Shown: positions 32,890 to 44,286 of the stretch, piece after piece
Position numbering within the stretch: the stretch's first letter is position 1
Layout: each line of letters opens with the position of its first letter
Origin: Polytrichum commune
Taxonomy: Eukaryota > Streptophyta > Polytrichopsida > Polytrichales > Polytrichaceae
Reading direction: 5' to 3'
Length of the DNA stretch: 60,000 nt
Assembly (NCBI GenBank): GCA_950295325.1
Contig: OX485806.1
Coordinates: forward strand, 57,347,169 to 57,407,168
Notes under the pieces: model-generated
Databases searched by the model: none
Seen by the model: only the letters and a program-made list of their open reading frames with translations
Told to the model about the DNA's origin: nothing
Translations under genes and position numbers: made by a program

Positions 32890-35800
32890 TTATAATCGTG
32901 AAAATGGGCTACCAGGGAATTGAACACGAGTGGATGGCCGACGGGAGTTCGGAGTACCTGGTAGGTGAGGACGTGAGGACGGACTACCAGTTAGTAGGGA
33001 CGTCTTATTACCGTGTCCAGAAGGAGGGGTGTCTTGGTCTCCACTTTCCTCCAAATCACTCCAATAAATAAAATGAGGGTATGCCTTGTCGACTCGTTGC
33101 AATTGTCGGCGGTAAGTTGCTTCATCGCATTGGTAAGCCTCAAATGTCTCCTGAATGTGTACCTCCAGTTTTGACTGGAGTGCCTGGAAGTTGGAGGGGT
33201 CCAATGAAGGGTTTTTTTTCTTAAAAGCATATAGAAGGGCCTTAGTGGCGATTACTTCACATTGCATTGCCTCATAGTCAACCAATCGTGATTTGTTCCG
33301 GGCTTGAGTTGTAGCTACAGCCATGGCTTCATTTCGTTCTTTGATAACCTTGTCCAATTCTCCCTTGATATTAACAACTTTGTTGTGGACGTCGGATTGA
33401 CTTGGCGGACGTACTTGGTTGGTTGCCGTCGCAAGTTGTTGACGGACAATTAGTAATTGTCCGAGGAGTTCAATTTTTTCTATTGTCCACTCACTCTCCC
33501 TAGTCCGTGCCGTATAATCTGCCACTTGAAGTTGGCTACGGAGTGCGTCCCCTTCATTAAGAGCAACTTGGACGTCCATTTTTTTGACATTCAACTCTAA
33601 GGTTAAGGATGCAATCTGCTCCGTCAAAGCTAAATTATTTTTAGCATCTTGAGTTGGACCGGTCCGTGTTTGGTTCAGAACCAGTTCTTCTCGTAAGTGC
33701 TCGAGGTCATAGGCTAGTTTGGCAGATGCTTCCTGTAATGCCTCAACTTCCTGCTCGACCTTAAACTTCTCCTCTTTGGCCTTGTTGGCCGATTCTACTA
33801 AGGCCGTCTACAGGGCCTGGTTTTCTTTTCGCATCGCGTCTCTCTCTCGCCGCAAACGTCCTGCTCTTGATTTCGACCGAGTAAGTTCTTGTTGAGTGAG
33901 GTCAAGATGCCATTTCCATTGCTTGGCCATCCCAAAATTTTGCTCTATGTCACCTGCAGCTTGTGACACTACAACAACTAAGGCTTGCAAATTGTACGTC
34001 GGATGTGGCCAGAGATTGAATATTTTTGGTGGAGAGCTGCGCAATATCGATTCGTCCATTGGGTTGCTACTAGAGCGTCAACTCTGTCCAACCATTGGGT
34101 CATCCGATGCAACTGGTTGGGGACTGCCCGACCCTAGACGAGTGATCCCGGGTCCTGCCTCTACATCGTGAGGCGGTGATATAGCCCGATCTATGTGAGG
34201 GTCTGGGGCTATCCATATCCTATCTTGACTAGGTTGAACTATAAATGCATCATCATCTTGTTGCACATTAGGTTGGCCAAGAAAAGATGGGGCCATTTCG
34301 CTCTCTGGTGTCGCAACCCTTGCTAGCCCCCCTTGACAATCTTGCCAATTTTCAATTCTAGCAAAGGTTACGAGCGCTAACCATTCGCATTCCGCCATGC
34401 TAATGATTAACTCCTCCTACCCCGGACCTTAAAGTTCATAGGAGGGAACCAACCCTCCTACTTTGCTTTCGGGACTCACCCCTTAATCGGTAACCCATTC
34501 CTAGATGTGGACTTCCATCCGTGGGAGTCCAATCCCATGTTGATCATCGCATTGCCGGAGCAACACTACAACAACCCGAACCATACTAGGCAACTATGGC
34601 CTCACAATGGGCCAATGCCCATGGAGGCCTTGCCGTTCGGCCTCGGGTGGGTGAGGCCACACCACCTCACCCATATAAGCCTCTAGGACTCTACGCGGGG
34701 CCCCTACCCCACCGTCAACCAACCTCTTGTCTCTCCACCAAGAGTTGGGGCCAAGTGGACATTTTCCTTTAGATGCTGGGCCTAGAACCCCCCAGCAGCT
34801 TCAGACCATCATAACTTCCTTGTATGATGTCAGATCATAACAACAAACCACTCCATCTTCATCTACGCTTCATGTTGATGCCGATGGACTCCTCACTTGC
34901 CCCATTTGGGCAAGTCTTGAGGAAGTTATGCCTGTTTGAACCTTGGCAGTCCCGGGAATCACTCCCAGGCACTGCTGTAGCAGGGCGCTGTCCCGGGACA
35001 GCGCCCCATTCAAATGGCCCTAACTCCTAGCTCACACCTCGGATTGAGGTGTTCTTGAGCATTCTAGAATCACCACGCCATGAGCTATGCATAGCTCATG
35101 GCCTTACCCTTGTGCCTCCTAGTCTCCGTGGGTGGGAGGCGTTCCCAACGCCTGGGGCCCTCACACACACTAGGATCACTTGGGCCCTCTCACCAACGGC
35201 GCCACATGTCCCGGGTGTCACTCCGGGGTCCCCCTTGTGCCCATGGTGTTTCGGGCACTCCTCATGGAGAGGTGCGCGACATCTGGTGGCTTGGTTGGAA
35301 GGACCATACTTGAGGTAATACGTGCCACTCCTGTTGGTCCGTCAGTTGATCGTCATCATCATCTTCAGTTGGTGGGAAAACATCGCGGAGCAAGAGTTCA
35401 ATTCATTGCCCTAGAAAAGAATATTTTATGCGCTCTTTTTGAATATTGTTTAAGTCTTTTTCAATATATGCTAACAATGTTGCCGCCCAATTGAAGAGTG
35501 GTTTGTAATGCGACGTCAGTGTTTCCGCAAGGAGTTGTCGCCCAATGTAGGAGTGTTTTTTACGCATTCAGATCATTTCATTAATTGCTCTAAACCTGGA
35601 TGACCAACGTCTAGGAGCGTCCCTAACTGGATACCCGGACTAATTTTCATTCCACTCGTCTGGTGAAAAATATTCAGAAATTTCTATGTTTCATTCATGT
35701 TGTGAGAGGTTAACCATAGGTGTAGGAATAACATCAGGGGAGATATGGGGAAACTTGAGAATCTACACGATGTTTTCGGTGGTGTAGATTAGCTCTCGTC

Positions 35801-36110
35801 CGAATGAGCACGACAATGCGCTCCAGACCCAACACGCGGATACCAACAACAAACTTCTCCAACAATTTTTTCTACGGCACCACACGAGTCCAGTTTGTGG
35901 AAAACACGGGTTGAAGTCCAACCTTGTTCGCCCACTCTATATCATCAAGGTCCTGCCACTTGAATGCAGACGTAAAACACTTCCAGGTTGGGATAACCAT
36001 CTACATGTTTCCTCCGAGAAAGGCTCGAGATTGACTGGTACGTCCAACTTGTTCTCGCATTCTGTCACCGCCTGTATGTTTGCGTCTAACCATTCTTGAG
36101 CCTAAAAGTC
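32890..36110 (-). pseudogene. Coiled-coil, Pro/Ser-rich retroelement-like protein, split by a solo LTR
   Basis: Coding segments run down the minus strand: EWLDANIQAVTECENKLDVP near 36,090; FSPDEWNENYSGYPVRDAPR, SYIGRQLLAETLTSHYKPLF, NWAATLLAYIEKDLNN (35,660-35,420); acidic linker LLLRDVFPPTEDDDDDQL to 35,282; after the solo LTR, PSFLGQPNVQQDDDAFIVQP; then a long coiled coil (34,000-33,060) with TAG at about 33,806; and a Pro/Ser/Arg tail (GSPSSRPHLPGTPNSRRPST) ending at 32,890. Frame changes and stops are frequent. The domain order matches the gene at 23.5-25.6 kb. A polypurine tract downstream suggests it belonged to an LTR element. Function unknown; a gag-like or accessory protein is plausible. 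Confidence 0.5.
34309..35281 (+). repeat. Solo LTR, copy 3
   Basis: TGTCGCAACCC...GGTGCGCGACA, 973 bp, perfect target-site duplication TCTGG at 34,304-34,308 and 35,282-35,286. It interrupts the coiled-coil pseudogene between the acidic linker and the coiled coil. The 24 bp palindrome at 34,983-35,006 is perfect. Confidence 0.88.
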
Positions 36111-36177
36111 TATGAATGGCTACTGCACCTCCTTGTGATTCTTGCAATCCATCATTATTCTTTCTAGGATGAACTAG

Positions 36178-36709
36178 GGACGATACTTCTATGTGAGCGT
36201 AGAGCGGGGAGCGGAGAGGAATTAAATATAGTAAACTTCCTAGACCAAATTTAGAATTATTCCCAAAACGCAAATATGCTTAGAATATTCTAAATATAGT
36301 AAAAACCCCTATTTCCGTGGAATATATAGGTCCAAAAATAAATCAGAAGGCCCTGATTTTGAAATGGTCTCATTACATTTGGAAATCGGGAAGTGCTAAA
36401 ATGATAGAAAATTAAGATAAAACATATAAGTATATGATTAAAACCAATGATGATCCCAAGAAAGAACGAATGAAAATGATTTTATCGAGGTTGGTATAAT
36501 TGAAGACTGAGTCAATTGAAATAGAAAGGGCGATCAACTTTCTTCGTTTTTATTCCATCACTTTTATCTTTGTCATATGTGTGAGTCAACGCTAGAGCTT
36601 GGACTCCAACAATTATTGTTTGTGGTCGAAGAAATTATCTTCAGGTGCATATAAATGAGGACATAAATTATACTTGTATCCAATACAGATGTAGAGACAT
36701 ATGCACACA
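36178..36709. other. Left non-coding flank of Mutator-like locus A
   Basis: From GGGACGATACTT at about 36,174 onward the sequence is paralogous to 57,398-58,029 (GGGACGACACTT, then GTAGAGCGGGGAGCG, TTTCCGTGGAATATATAGGT). The abrupt start of similarity beside unrelated flanks (pseudogene here, satellite there) makes this the likely left end of the element. No matching inverted terminus was found near 54 kb. Confidence 0.5.
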
Positions 36710-37243
36710 ATGGGAGATGAGAGAGACATGTTTGCTGGCCTAGGATGAGAGAAGGAGATTAGAAGTCTAGGAGATCCCCATGTTCCCTTTAATCCATCAT
36801 CGGAACATGACATAGGTACTGGAAATCAACAAAGTGATGATTACAAGCTCACTCAATTTTTGCAGTCCACACAAGCATGAAGGTGGAAGATGCAGGAGGA
36901 GCAGAAACAATATGCAAAAAATGATAAAATGCGAGGTGATGTGCAGGAGAAGGACGAAACAAGGTGCATGAATAGTGAGGCAAATGATGCGCATGATTTG
37001 AATGAAGACAAGTCAATCGACATGGAGCATGAAGTCAAGATGGTAGGCGAATGTTCGAGGTCTTTGTCGTTTCGCGATAGGATGAGAGGATTATCGCCGC
37101 ATCGTCATCTATTGAAGGATAGAATGAGGGATAAAACGGTTTCGTACGTTGATTTGCTTCGACTGGGTCCACCTCCATCAAGAAGGGACGACGAAAGGAA
37201 GTCCAAAGCATGTAGGAGGATGGAAACACGGAAGTATAGTTGA
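36710..37243 (+). pseudogene. Small charged ORF of locus A (partner of the SWIM gene)
   Basis: The frame MGDERDMFAGLG...EKEIRSLGD...WKMQEEQKQYAKND ends DKTVSYVDLLRLGPPPS and stops at 37,241. It matches the intact frame at 58,030-58,497. Two TGA codons interrupt it where locus B has TGG (Trp), after FAGLG and after FLQSTQA, both G-to-A changes. The predicted protein is hydrophilic and helical. It faces the SWIM gene, whose stop is about 170 bases away. Function unknown. Confidence 0.6.
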
Positions 37244-38417
37244 TATACATAATAGGCATGCTTGACACAATTCCGTATTGTAATAAAACATCTTAAAGAG
37301 AATAAAAATAATCCATGGAATTTTATTTATTATCGCAAACAATTTTGAGTTCACATAATGCCCATAATTGGCACATCTATTAGGACACAATGTATTGGTA
37401 GGCTGAGATGAATTCTAAGAAGTAGAATGTGTCAAAAAACCCCCTTTGAGGATGAGTTTGATTTCATTGAAGCTAAAGGTCGGGGCGTGAATGAACAAAT
37501 TCACTTTCGCATCCAAATTAGAAACCTTGATGAAGATGTAATAGAGATGCTTACAATTCATATAAGAATTTCGTTTGCGGCCGAATTTGGAAATCATATC
37601 CAAGAAGCATGCGCAAGTGCACTCTGGAAGAGAACTCACTGTCACATGGTAGATGGGGGGTTGCGGTTCTGACTTGGACTGCAGAGTGATAATGCAACCA
37701 AAGCCCGGTTGAGGGATCATAGTTAACTTCGGAACAATACCATGCATAACTTCAGCATAGGCAACCATCTGCCTCTGCTTTGCCGAAGGTGCACTGCTAG
37801 ATCATCGAACAACCTTGGACAATCTTGTCGGAGGGATGAAGTTTGGGTTGTCTGGAATACGGATTCCAGACATATCAAGTGGGGGAACGGAGTTGGTGAA
37901 GAGTCGAGTTGATGTGATGCGCTCCTTTGGTGGGAGTTGAAAACTTGCGTTCTCAAGCGCGAAGATCTCCGAACGGGTGAGGTTGGTACCAATCTTGATG
38001 GGCCAGATTGGGGAAATAGGAGGTTTTTGATCATCAACAGATAATGGCATGACCCATTTCCAACGAGGGCCCTTTACACAACGCTCGATGTCGTCTGGGC
38101 AAAAAACAAAGTCGGTGTGCTTCTCCACTTGGAGTTTGTAATCATACCACATACCAGTGTAGGTCGACGCAGGGACGCTCTTATTATTGGTGACGATTCT
38201 TGCGGTGCACTTCTTCTTCGTGCCCGCATGATTAGCCCAACAAGGCTTCCCAGAGGTATGGGGTATGCGGGCAATATGCCAAAGAAAGACATCTACTTTG
38301 GTTTTTGGTGAGCTCACCTCCCCCCAAGGCCAAAGAGGAGGCGAGAGGGCAAGAAGCCCGAAGAGCAAACGAGAGGAAGTCGAGCCAGGAAGTGGGAATG
38401 GAGCAGCCGCGGTGTGA

Positions 38418-38590
38418 ATGAGAGGGGCCCCTGGGAACGCAAGGAAGACCTTGGGAACGAAAGCGGTCCCTGGGAACGTAAGGAGGACATTGGGAACGAG
38501 AGCGGGTCCTGGGAACGTAAGGAGGACGTCGGGAACGAGAGCGGTCCCTATGAACGAAAAAAGAACGTGGGAACGCGAGCGGCTAAAGGA
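38418..38590 (+). repeat. 39 bp tandem repeat, about four copies
   Basis: The unit GGGAACGAAAGCGGTCCCT... with GGGAACGTAAGGAGGACA recurs with a 39 bp period and a few substitutions. Translated it gives GPWERKEDLGNES repeated four times, but no gene context supports translation. It lies upstream of the TATA box of the insertion. Confidence 0.6.
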
Positions 38591-38841
38591 GCATGAGAGC
38601 GGCCAGTGGGAATAGGGCTAGTGCCGAGAATTAAAGAGGCACAAGTGCCCACTTTAGGAGCACGTGCTCAATTAATTAGCTAGAGATATGAAAAGATATG
38701 TAAGTAGGAATTACATGTTAGACTATATAGATTTAGTCTCTATGAATTAAGACCTTTAAATCAGGCTATATTTAGATCCAGTATTAAAAATAGCCGCAAC
38801 TGACATTTAAAGTAATCTTACAAAAACATAGATGTAAAACA

Positions 38842-38850
38842 CTATATAAA
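38842..38850 (+). promoter_or_regulatory. TATA box of the 2.1 kb insertion
   Basis: CTATATAAAGG is a strong plant TATA match. Expected transcription start is near 38,875, just upstream of the palindromic repeat array. Confidence 0.5.
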
Positions 38851-38928
38851 GGGGCCGAGTTGTGTCCCCTAATACACTTCATTCTTCCCCGAATACTTGA
38901 CATGAGTGTCCGAGACTCCTAAGCTCTA

Positions 38929-39195
38929 TAGGCACCCGTGGTGCATTAGAAACTCTATAGGCACCCGTGGTGCATTAGGGTTACTTATAGGCACCCGTGG
39001 TGCATTAGCAAACCTAATCGGCTCCAAGGCACCCGCGGTGCATTAGAATTACTTATAGGCACCCGTGGTGCTTTAGCAATTCTAATTGGGCTTATAGGCA
39101 CCTGTGGTGCTTTAGTGAACTCTAAAAGACTTAAGAGGCACCCGCGGTGCATTAGAAGATTCATACAACTTTATAGGCACCCGCGGTGCATTAGG
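38929..39195 (+). repeat. Eight spaced copies of a palindromic 19 bp repeat
   Basis: GGCACCCGTGGTGCATTAG and close variants (CCCGCGG, CTGTGG, GCTTTAG) start near 38,931, 38,960, 38,990, 39,028, 39,058, 39,097, 39,137 and 39,176. Spacing is 29-30 or 38-40 bases. Each has arms GCACC/GGTGC around a 3-base centre. Spacers are unlike each other. Confidence 0.8.
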
Positions 39196-40823
39196 TTGCT
39201 ACATAAAACTCTCACATGCAATCGGAGCGAACTCACGAAGCATTCAAACCTTCAACGGAAGATATTAAGCATCCCGTGAACGATATTATGGAGGAACCCG
39301 TATGACTTAAGCATGCGGTGAAATTGGAAGCTACCAAGAACTAGGAAAGTAAATCCAAGATTTACCCAAGGAAATAATTAGAAAGTATTATGTGTGATTT
39401 ATGATTTGAAATGATTAAGGGTAGATGTAGTAACACTTGAGCTTAAAAAGGGTATGAAATTACATGCCTACGTGCTTTAGCTATCATCCAACTCACATCA
39501 CCACAATGACCTAAGAACCTAATCACAACCAAAAGAGGATCCGTCAAAGAGCAAAATCTCATCTTTCTACCCGTATGCTAAGATTTCACATCGACCTTTA
39601 CCTCATAACAATCCGAGGTGGCTTAAAGGGTAATGAGTAAAGAATTGAGAGGAATAAGCCGTAACTTTGAGAGATGCCTTTGAGGAACTTTTGGATAAGT
39701 AATTCACCCTTAGAAATTGTGATTAAATATACTCGAGGACAATGAACTAAGAATATTTTCATACCCCAAGGAATCTAATTTAGCGAGGGAGTATGCTTGC
39801 GTAAATTAGGTAGCGTGACTTGGATATGGGAAGATTAGATGGCCATTCAAACCATGAAATAATCCAGAGTAATCCTAGAAGTTGTTAGGCTTATGGGAAT
39901 GTCGAATATTCTAAGAGAGTAAATGTAGAACATTCCATGAATTAGGTTGTTTTGATTTAGCGAGTGAGTATGCTTGCCTTATAGAGAAATTGGGCAAGAT
40001 GCTTGAAGACTTGAATGGAACTGAGAGATAGATTATAGGAACTTAAATGGTTAATAGGATTGTGTATGTTGTATAAGAGCGTTTTCCCTCGTAACACTTA
40101 ACCGTGACATTACACTTTTGGGGAAACATTATCTTGAGTTCTTAAGGCACTTACACATTAAGAATTCATTAGAAAGTTATTAAGAGATATTGAGAATGCA
40201 TTTACGTGTTTCTGGTTAAGGACACTTTCGGGGAACATAAACTTGCAATCTTAGACCAACTACTCCTAGAGAATTTATAAGGATATTGAAACTATATGTT
40301 ACGGGATCGAGACACAGAAGAATGCAAACACCTTCACGAGACTTAGAGAGAAGATCTAATTTTGGTGGGAGTAACTTCCATGTAAACTGGTTCAGCAGCG
40401 GGTTACACCGTCTGAGGCTGGAAGGTTGAAGGTGACCTCCACAGTTTCTTACACGGCGGTGACACGATGAAAACCAAGTCCTGCAGGTGAAGGCACTTGA
40501 ACCTCTTGTACAGATGGGGAAGACTCCTCAATGATAGTAGGTACTGGTACTGGTTGAGATCGAGTGACTTGCTTACCGGGGCGAGGGCGAGAGAAGTTGA
40601 CGGTATCAGGGCAGTGGATCTCGCCATCATCACCAATTGGAGTGCCCGGTCTTCGCTTTTGTGATCCAAACACTTCGGCGTCCTCAAGGTGTGGATCGCG
40701 AGTGCAAAACTCTTCTCCACCGGGCATGTCAAGCAAGACCTTCTGCAACACTGTGGGGTCGCCAGTTTGCTAAGCTTGACGTTGAGCTCCCCTAAGCTTC
40801 AGTTCTTCTTTGCTTGGACCATC

Positions 40824-41795
40824 TGTCACAACCTTTGCTAGCCCCCTTAAAAATCTTCCCAATTTCCATTTCTAGCAAAGGTTACGAGCGCTAACCATTC
40901 GCATTCCGCCATGACAATGGTTAGCTCCTCCTACCCCGGACCATATAATTCATAGGAGGGAACCAACCTTCCTACTTTGCTTTCGAGACTCACCCCTTAA
41001 TCGGTAACCCATTCCTAGATGTGGACTTCCATCCATGGAAGTCCAATCCCATGTTGATCATCGCGTTGCCGGAGCAACACTACAACAACCTGAACCATAC
41101 TAGGCAACTATGGCCTCACATTGGGCCAATGCCCATGGAGGCCGTGCCCTTCGGCCTCGCGTGGGTGAGGCCACACCACCTCACCCATATAAGCCTCTAG
41201 GACTTTACGCGGGGCCCCTACCCCACCGTCAACCAACCTCTTGTCTCTCTACCAAGAGTTGGGGCCTAGTGTACACTTTCCTTTAGCCGCTGGACCTAGA
41301 AGCCCCCAGCAGCTTCAGACCATCATAACTTCCTTGTTTGATGTCTGATGCTAACAAGCAACCACTCCATCCTCATTTACGCTTCACGTAGATGCCGATG
41401 GACTCCTTACTTGCCCCATTCAGGCAAGTCTTGAGGAAGTTATGCTTGTTTGAACCTTGGCAGTCCCGGGAATCACTCCCAGGCACTGCTGTACCAGGGC
41501 GCTGTCCCGGGACAGCGCCCCACTCAAATGGCCATAAATCCTAGCTCACACCTCCGCTTGAGGTGATCTTGAGCATTCTAGAATCACCACGCAATGAGCT
41601 ACGCATAGCTCATGGCCTTACCCTTGTGCCTCCTAGTCTCTGTGGGTGGGAGGCGTTCCCAACGCCCGGGGCCCTCACACACACTAGGATCACTTGGGCC
41701 CTCTCACCAACGGCGCCACAAGTCCCGGGTGTCACTCCGGGGTCCCCCTTGTGCCCATGGTGTTTCGGGCACTCCTCATGGAGAGGTGCGCGACA
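40824..41795 (+). repeat. Solo LTR, copy 4
   Basis: Starts TGTCACAACC, ends GGTGCGCGACA, 972 bp. Perfect target-site duplication CCATC at 40,819-40,823 and 41,796-41,800. Locus B at about 59,918-59,935 keeps the empty site (GGACCATCTCCGCC), so the insertion is proven by comparison. Palindrome at 41,497-41,520 is perfect. Confidence 0.92.
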
Positions 41796-42021
41796 CCATC
41801 ACCGCCAACTCCACCTTTAAGGAATTGGTAGTATGCAACAACTTGTAAGAAGGCACGAATGTAGTCGTCCACTGTAGCTACGTATAGATCTCTACCCTTG
41901 TTGCCGGAGGCTTGAAGCCACTTGTTGTGGACGGACTCCACAAGATTGCATGACAGCATCTCGGCCAACTGGTCTTGGGTCAATACCTTTTCCTGATTGG
42001 AGAAATAAAATATTAGAGGGA

Positions 42022-44286
42022 TGTGAACCCTTTGAGTGGTCCACCACTCTGCGGGATCACTTTTAGTTAGAATGTTAGCATTAAAAGTTAGAATTGATAG
42101 GGAATTTAGGGAAAATTAGTTCATTTAGCATTTAGCCTAGAAGAAGGAAGGTCAAAATGAAACTAAGTAGTGCTAGAAGATAGCAAAGTAGAAAAAATAT
42201 GCTAGCTAGTAAAAACAACTAGCTAAGCAAATATTAGTAGATGCTAGCTATTAAGCAAATATTAGTAGATGCTAGCTATTAAGCAAATGTTAGTAAATGC
42301 TAGCTAAGCAAGTGTTAGTTTATTAGTTAGTGTGAGGCACACAAGACTATTAGAGGTGGTTTAGGTAAGAAGATAAAATCGGCTTGAAGACTTTTGAAGA
42401 CAAAAAAGAAAGAGAGCAAGGGGGCTACTTGCCCACTTGCCCCCTTGCCAACTCGATGGCGGAAAAATTAGAAAGATTTCTAAAGGTTTTTTGTCGGAGC
42501 CACCTCGGCGAGAGGGTGGCAACCTCAACCGGGAAAACCCCCGAGCCAAAATTTCGGGAAAGGGTTTGAAAAATGGATCCGGTGGAGGAGGGGTCCAACC
42601 CTTTTGTAAGAGGGTTTAAAAACCCCTCCTTCCACCTTGTAGCTCTCTTTCTTTCTCTAGTTTTTGGGCGAAGCCCTGCTTCAATGTAGTTAGGAAAAAA
42701 TCCTTTAGCATGTATTCTCAATGGTCTAAAAGAAAGGCTTGAGAACCTCCTCTACTCTCTCTCTCCTAGTTAGGTTGTGTGTTTATTAACACACCAACAA
42801 AATTATTCCTTCTTTTGTAGAGGTAGGTTGGATGGTAGAGTTTTGAGTAGAGGCATTATAGACCTCATCTGCCAATGCCCTGAAGGCTTAGTTCAAAAGC
42901 TAGAACAAGATACTTATCATTTTTCTCTTAGAGAGATTTCATATAGCCATCCATAGCCGTTTCCCATTTGTGATTTGGTTGAGATGACAATTAGTTATGG
43001 ATTTTCAAAGATGGAGTAGAAAAACTGGGTGGTCTTGTGGGTAGCGGCTGCTGGATCAGACCTGCGAGCCCAATAGGAATTTTAATTCCAAGAAATTATA
43101 TTTTCCCCAAGTAGAACTTTTGTGTAGCTTTCCAAAATGGCTTAGAACATTTGATTTGAGCATGATTTGAATCAGATATGAAAGGAATAAGGAAATAAGG
43201 AATAAGGAAATATGAATCAGGTATAAGGAAAGCCTAGATCCAATTAGTAAGGAAGGTGCTATGAATTTTTGAAGTTAGAAGGTAGATAGGTGGGTTGGAA
43301 GGGTCGGTTGAATCGACCTCACACTTCCAACCCTCATAACTTTTGCATTTCTTATCCGATTAGAGTGATTTTTAGATCATTGGAAAGATAATTTGGTGCA
43401 CTAAGTATAAATATTATGCTTAGGATTAAATTACAGGGCAGAATAACACTTTATATTTTAATTGTTAACTAAGGTACGCTTACTACCAAACTAGTTACAA
43501 AGAAGGAGGCAAGGTCGACGCTCGGAAAGTGGAGCAAGGAAGGAGGTAGCGGCTCGGCCTACATCAAGCCAAATCAACCGAGGAAAATTGAGGTAAATTA
43601 ACTAACCTTAAGCCTTCCATTTAGGATCGGAGGGAGCACGGCTAAGGTACGCATCTCTAAACCCATTCACCTATCTCGTAAGGTCAAGTGGCTTGACCAC
43701 TTGACCGCCAAGGGAGTACCCAATTCCATTGTTTTCGGGGCCCTTGGTATGTTTTGTGGTAGTAGCTTCATTTATTAGCAAGTTTCGTGTGTGGTAAGTC
43801 GGATTAATCACCGACACGACCACTCTGAATGTTGTTGGTGGAAAGGTGGGGTTAATGACCCGCGAATCCACTATTATGTTGTTGGCCCCATAGATTGGGA
43901 GTAATGGCCCCAATTTATGAAGATTGCGCAACAGGTTGAACCTACAGGTCGCCCGTCACCCTGGTCCCATTGAGTTGCATTTCGTGGTCTATCCAGTGTA
44001 AACACATTTAACAATCAAAACATACAAAATAAATCGTAAACCCTTGTTGGCAAGAGACCCGAGGTAAGGGGTGATGCCTAATATGTTAATGTAGTAAATT
44101 AGGACGTGCAAACAAAAGTAAGTAATTAAGAAGGAATTTGTGTGAAGGGTGGGACTTAGGCCAAGTTCCCCCGCTTAGAAAACTAAATAGAACTAAATAA
44201 AGAAATAGGAAGAATTGAATGGTCCATCAAATTGTCGTTATTCCGTTCGTTGAGTTAGGGTGGTATGAGTCACACCCGGTTGGGTG
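42022..44286 (+). repeat. 5' LTR (about 2.27 kb)
   Basis: It runs from TGTGAACCC to the PBS-like TATCAGAACC. It begins with the palindromic GAGTGGTCCACCACTC and contains tandem AGCAAATATTAGTAGATGC units near 42,220-42,330. It has a partial match at 49,191, a full inverted match at 50,353-52,632 and an old match at 16,625-19,095. The 3' boundary is set by the PBS and the inverted copy, not by a CA end. Open frames inside are not genes. Confidence 0.7.

Larger units (their letters stand above)
38308..40441. mobile_element. 2.1 kb insertion in locus A, possible large solo LTR
   Basis: Locus B runs without a break through ...CTTTGGTTTCTTGCAC (about 59,540-59,556). In locus A the same coding sequence is split between GGTTT at 38,302-38,307 and GTTTCTTACAC at 40,442. 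The insert begins TGGTGAGCTCACC and ends GACCTCCACA (TG...CA), with GTTTT/GTTTC flanks as a possible target duplication. A TATA box near 38,843 and a repeat array follow. There is no coding domain. A solo LTR is my best guess; no second copy is available to test it. Confidence 0.55.
37415..41992 (-). pseudogene. Mutator-like SWIM zinc-finger gene, locus A, C-terminal exons
   Basis: Read from 41,992 down: after an intron acceptor (CTCCAATCAG) the exon encodes LAEMLSCNLVESVHNKWLQ and VDDYIRAFLQVVAYYQFLKGG to 41,796. Past the solo LTR it continues from 40,823 (MPGGEEFCTRDPHLEDAEVFGS...) to 40,442; past the 2.1 kb insertion it runs from 38,307 (VDVFLWHIARIPHTSG...DIERCVKGPRWKWVMPL...IKIGTNLTRSEIFALENA) to the stop at 37,415. 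The SWIM zinc finger is CTCACFLDMISKF...NCKHLYYIF (CxCx(n)CxH). A CGA-to-TGA stop lies at about 37,800 where locus B has Arg. SWIM after a transposase core is typical of MULE proteins, so this is probably a transposase-derived gene. Three insertions and a stop kill it. Confidence 0.55.

Noticed and set aside
38929-39195. CRISPR-like array
   Set aside because: Repeats are only 19 bp, vary in sequence, have 10-20 base spacers, and lie in a plant transposon without cas genes.
20374-41795. Miniature DNA transposon instead of solo LTRs
   Set aside because: Terminal inversion is only about 6 bp, ends are TG/CA, duplications are 5 bp and a TATA box lies inside, all as in LTRs.
42361-42721. Open frames repeated at 42.4, 49.6 and 52.0 kb
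   Set aside because: They are LTR sequence present in three copies, with no domain; identity reflects recent LTR duplication.
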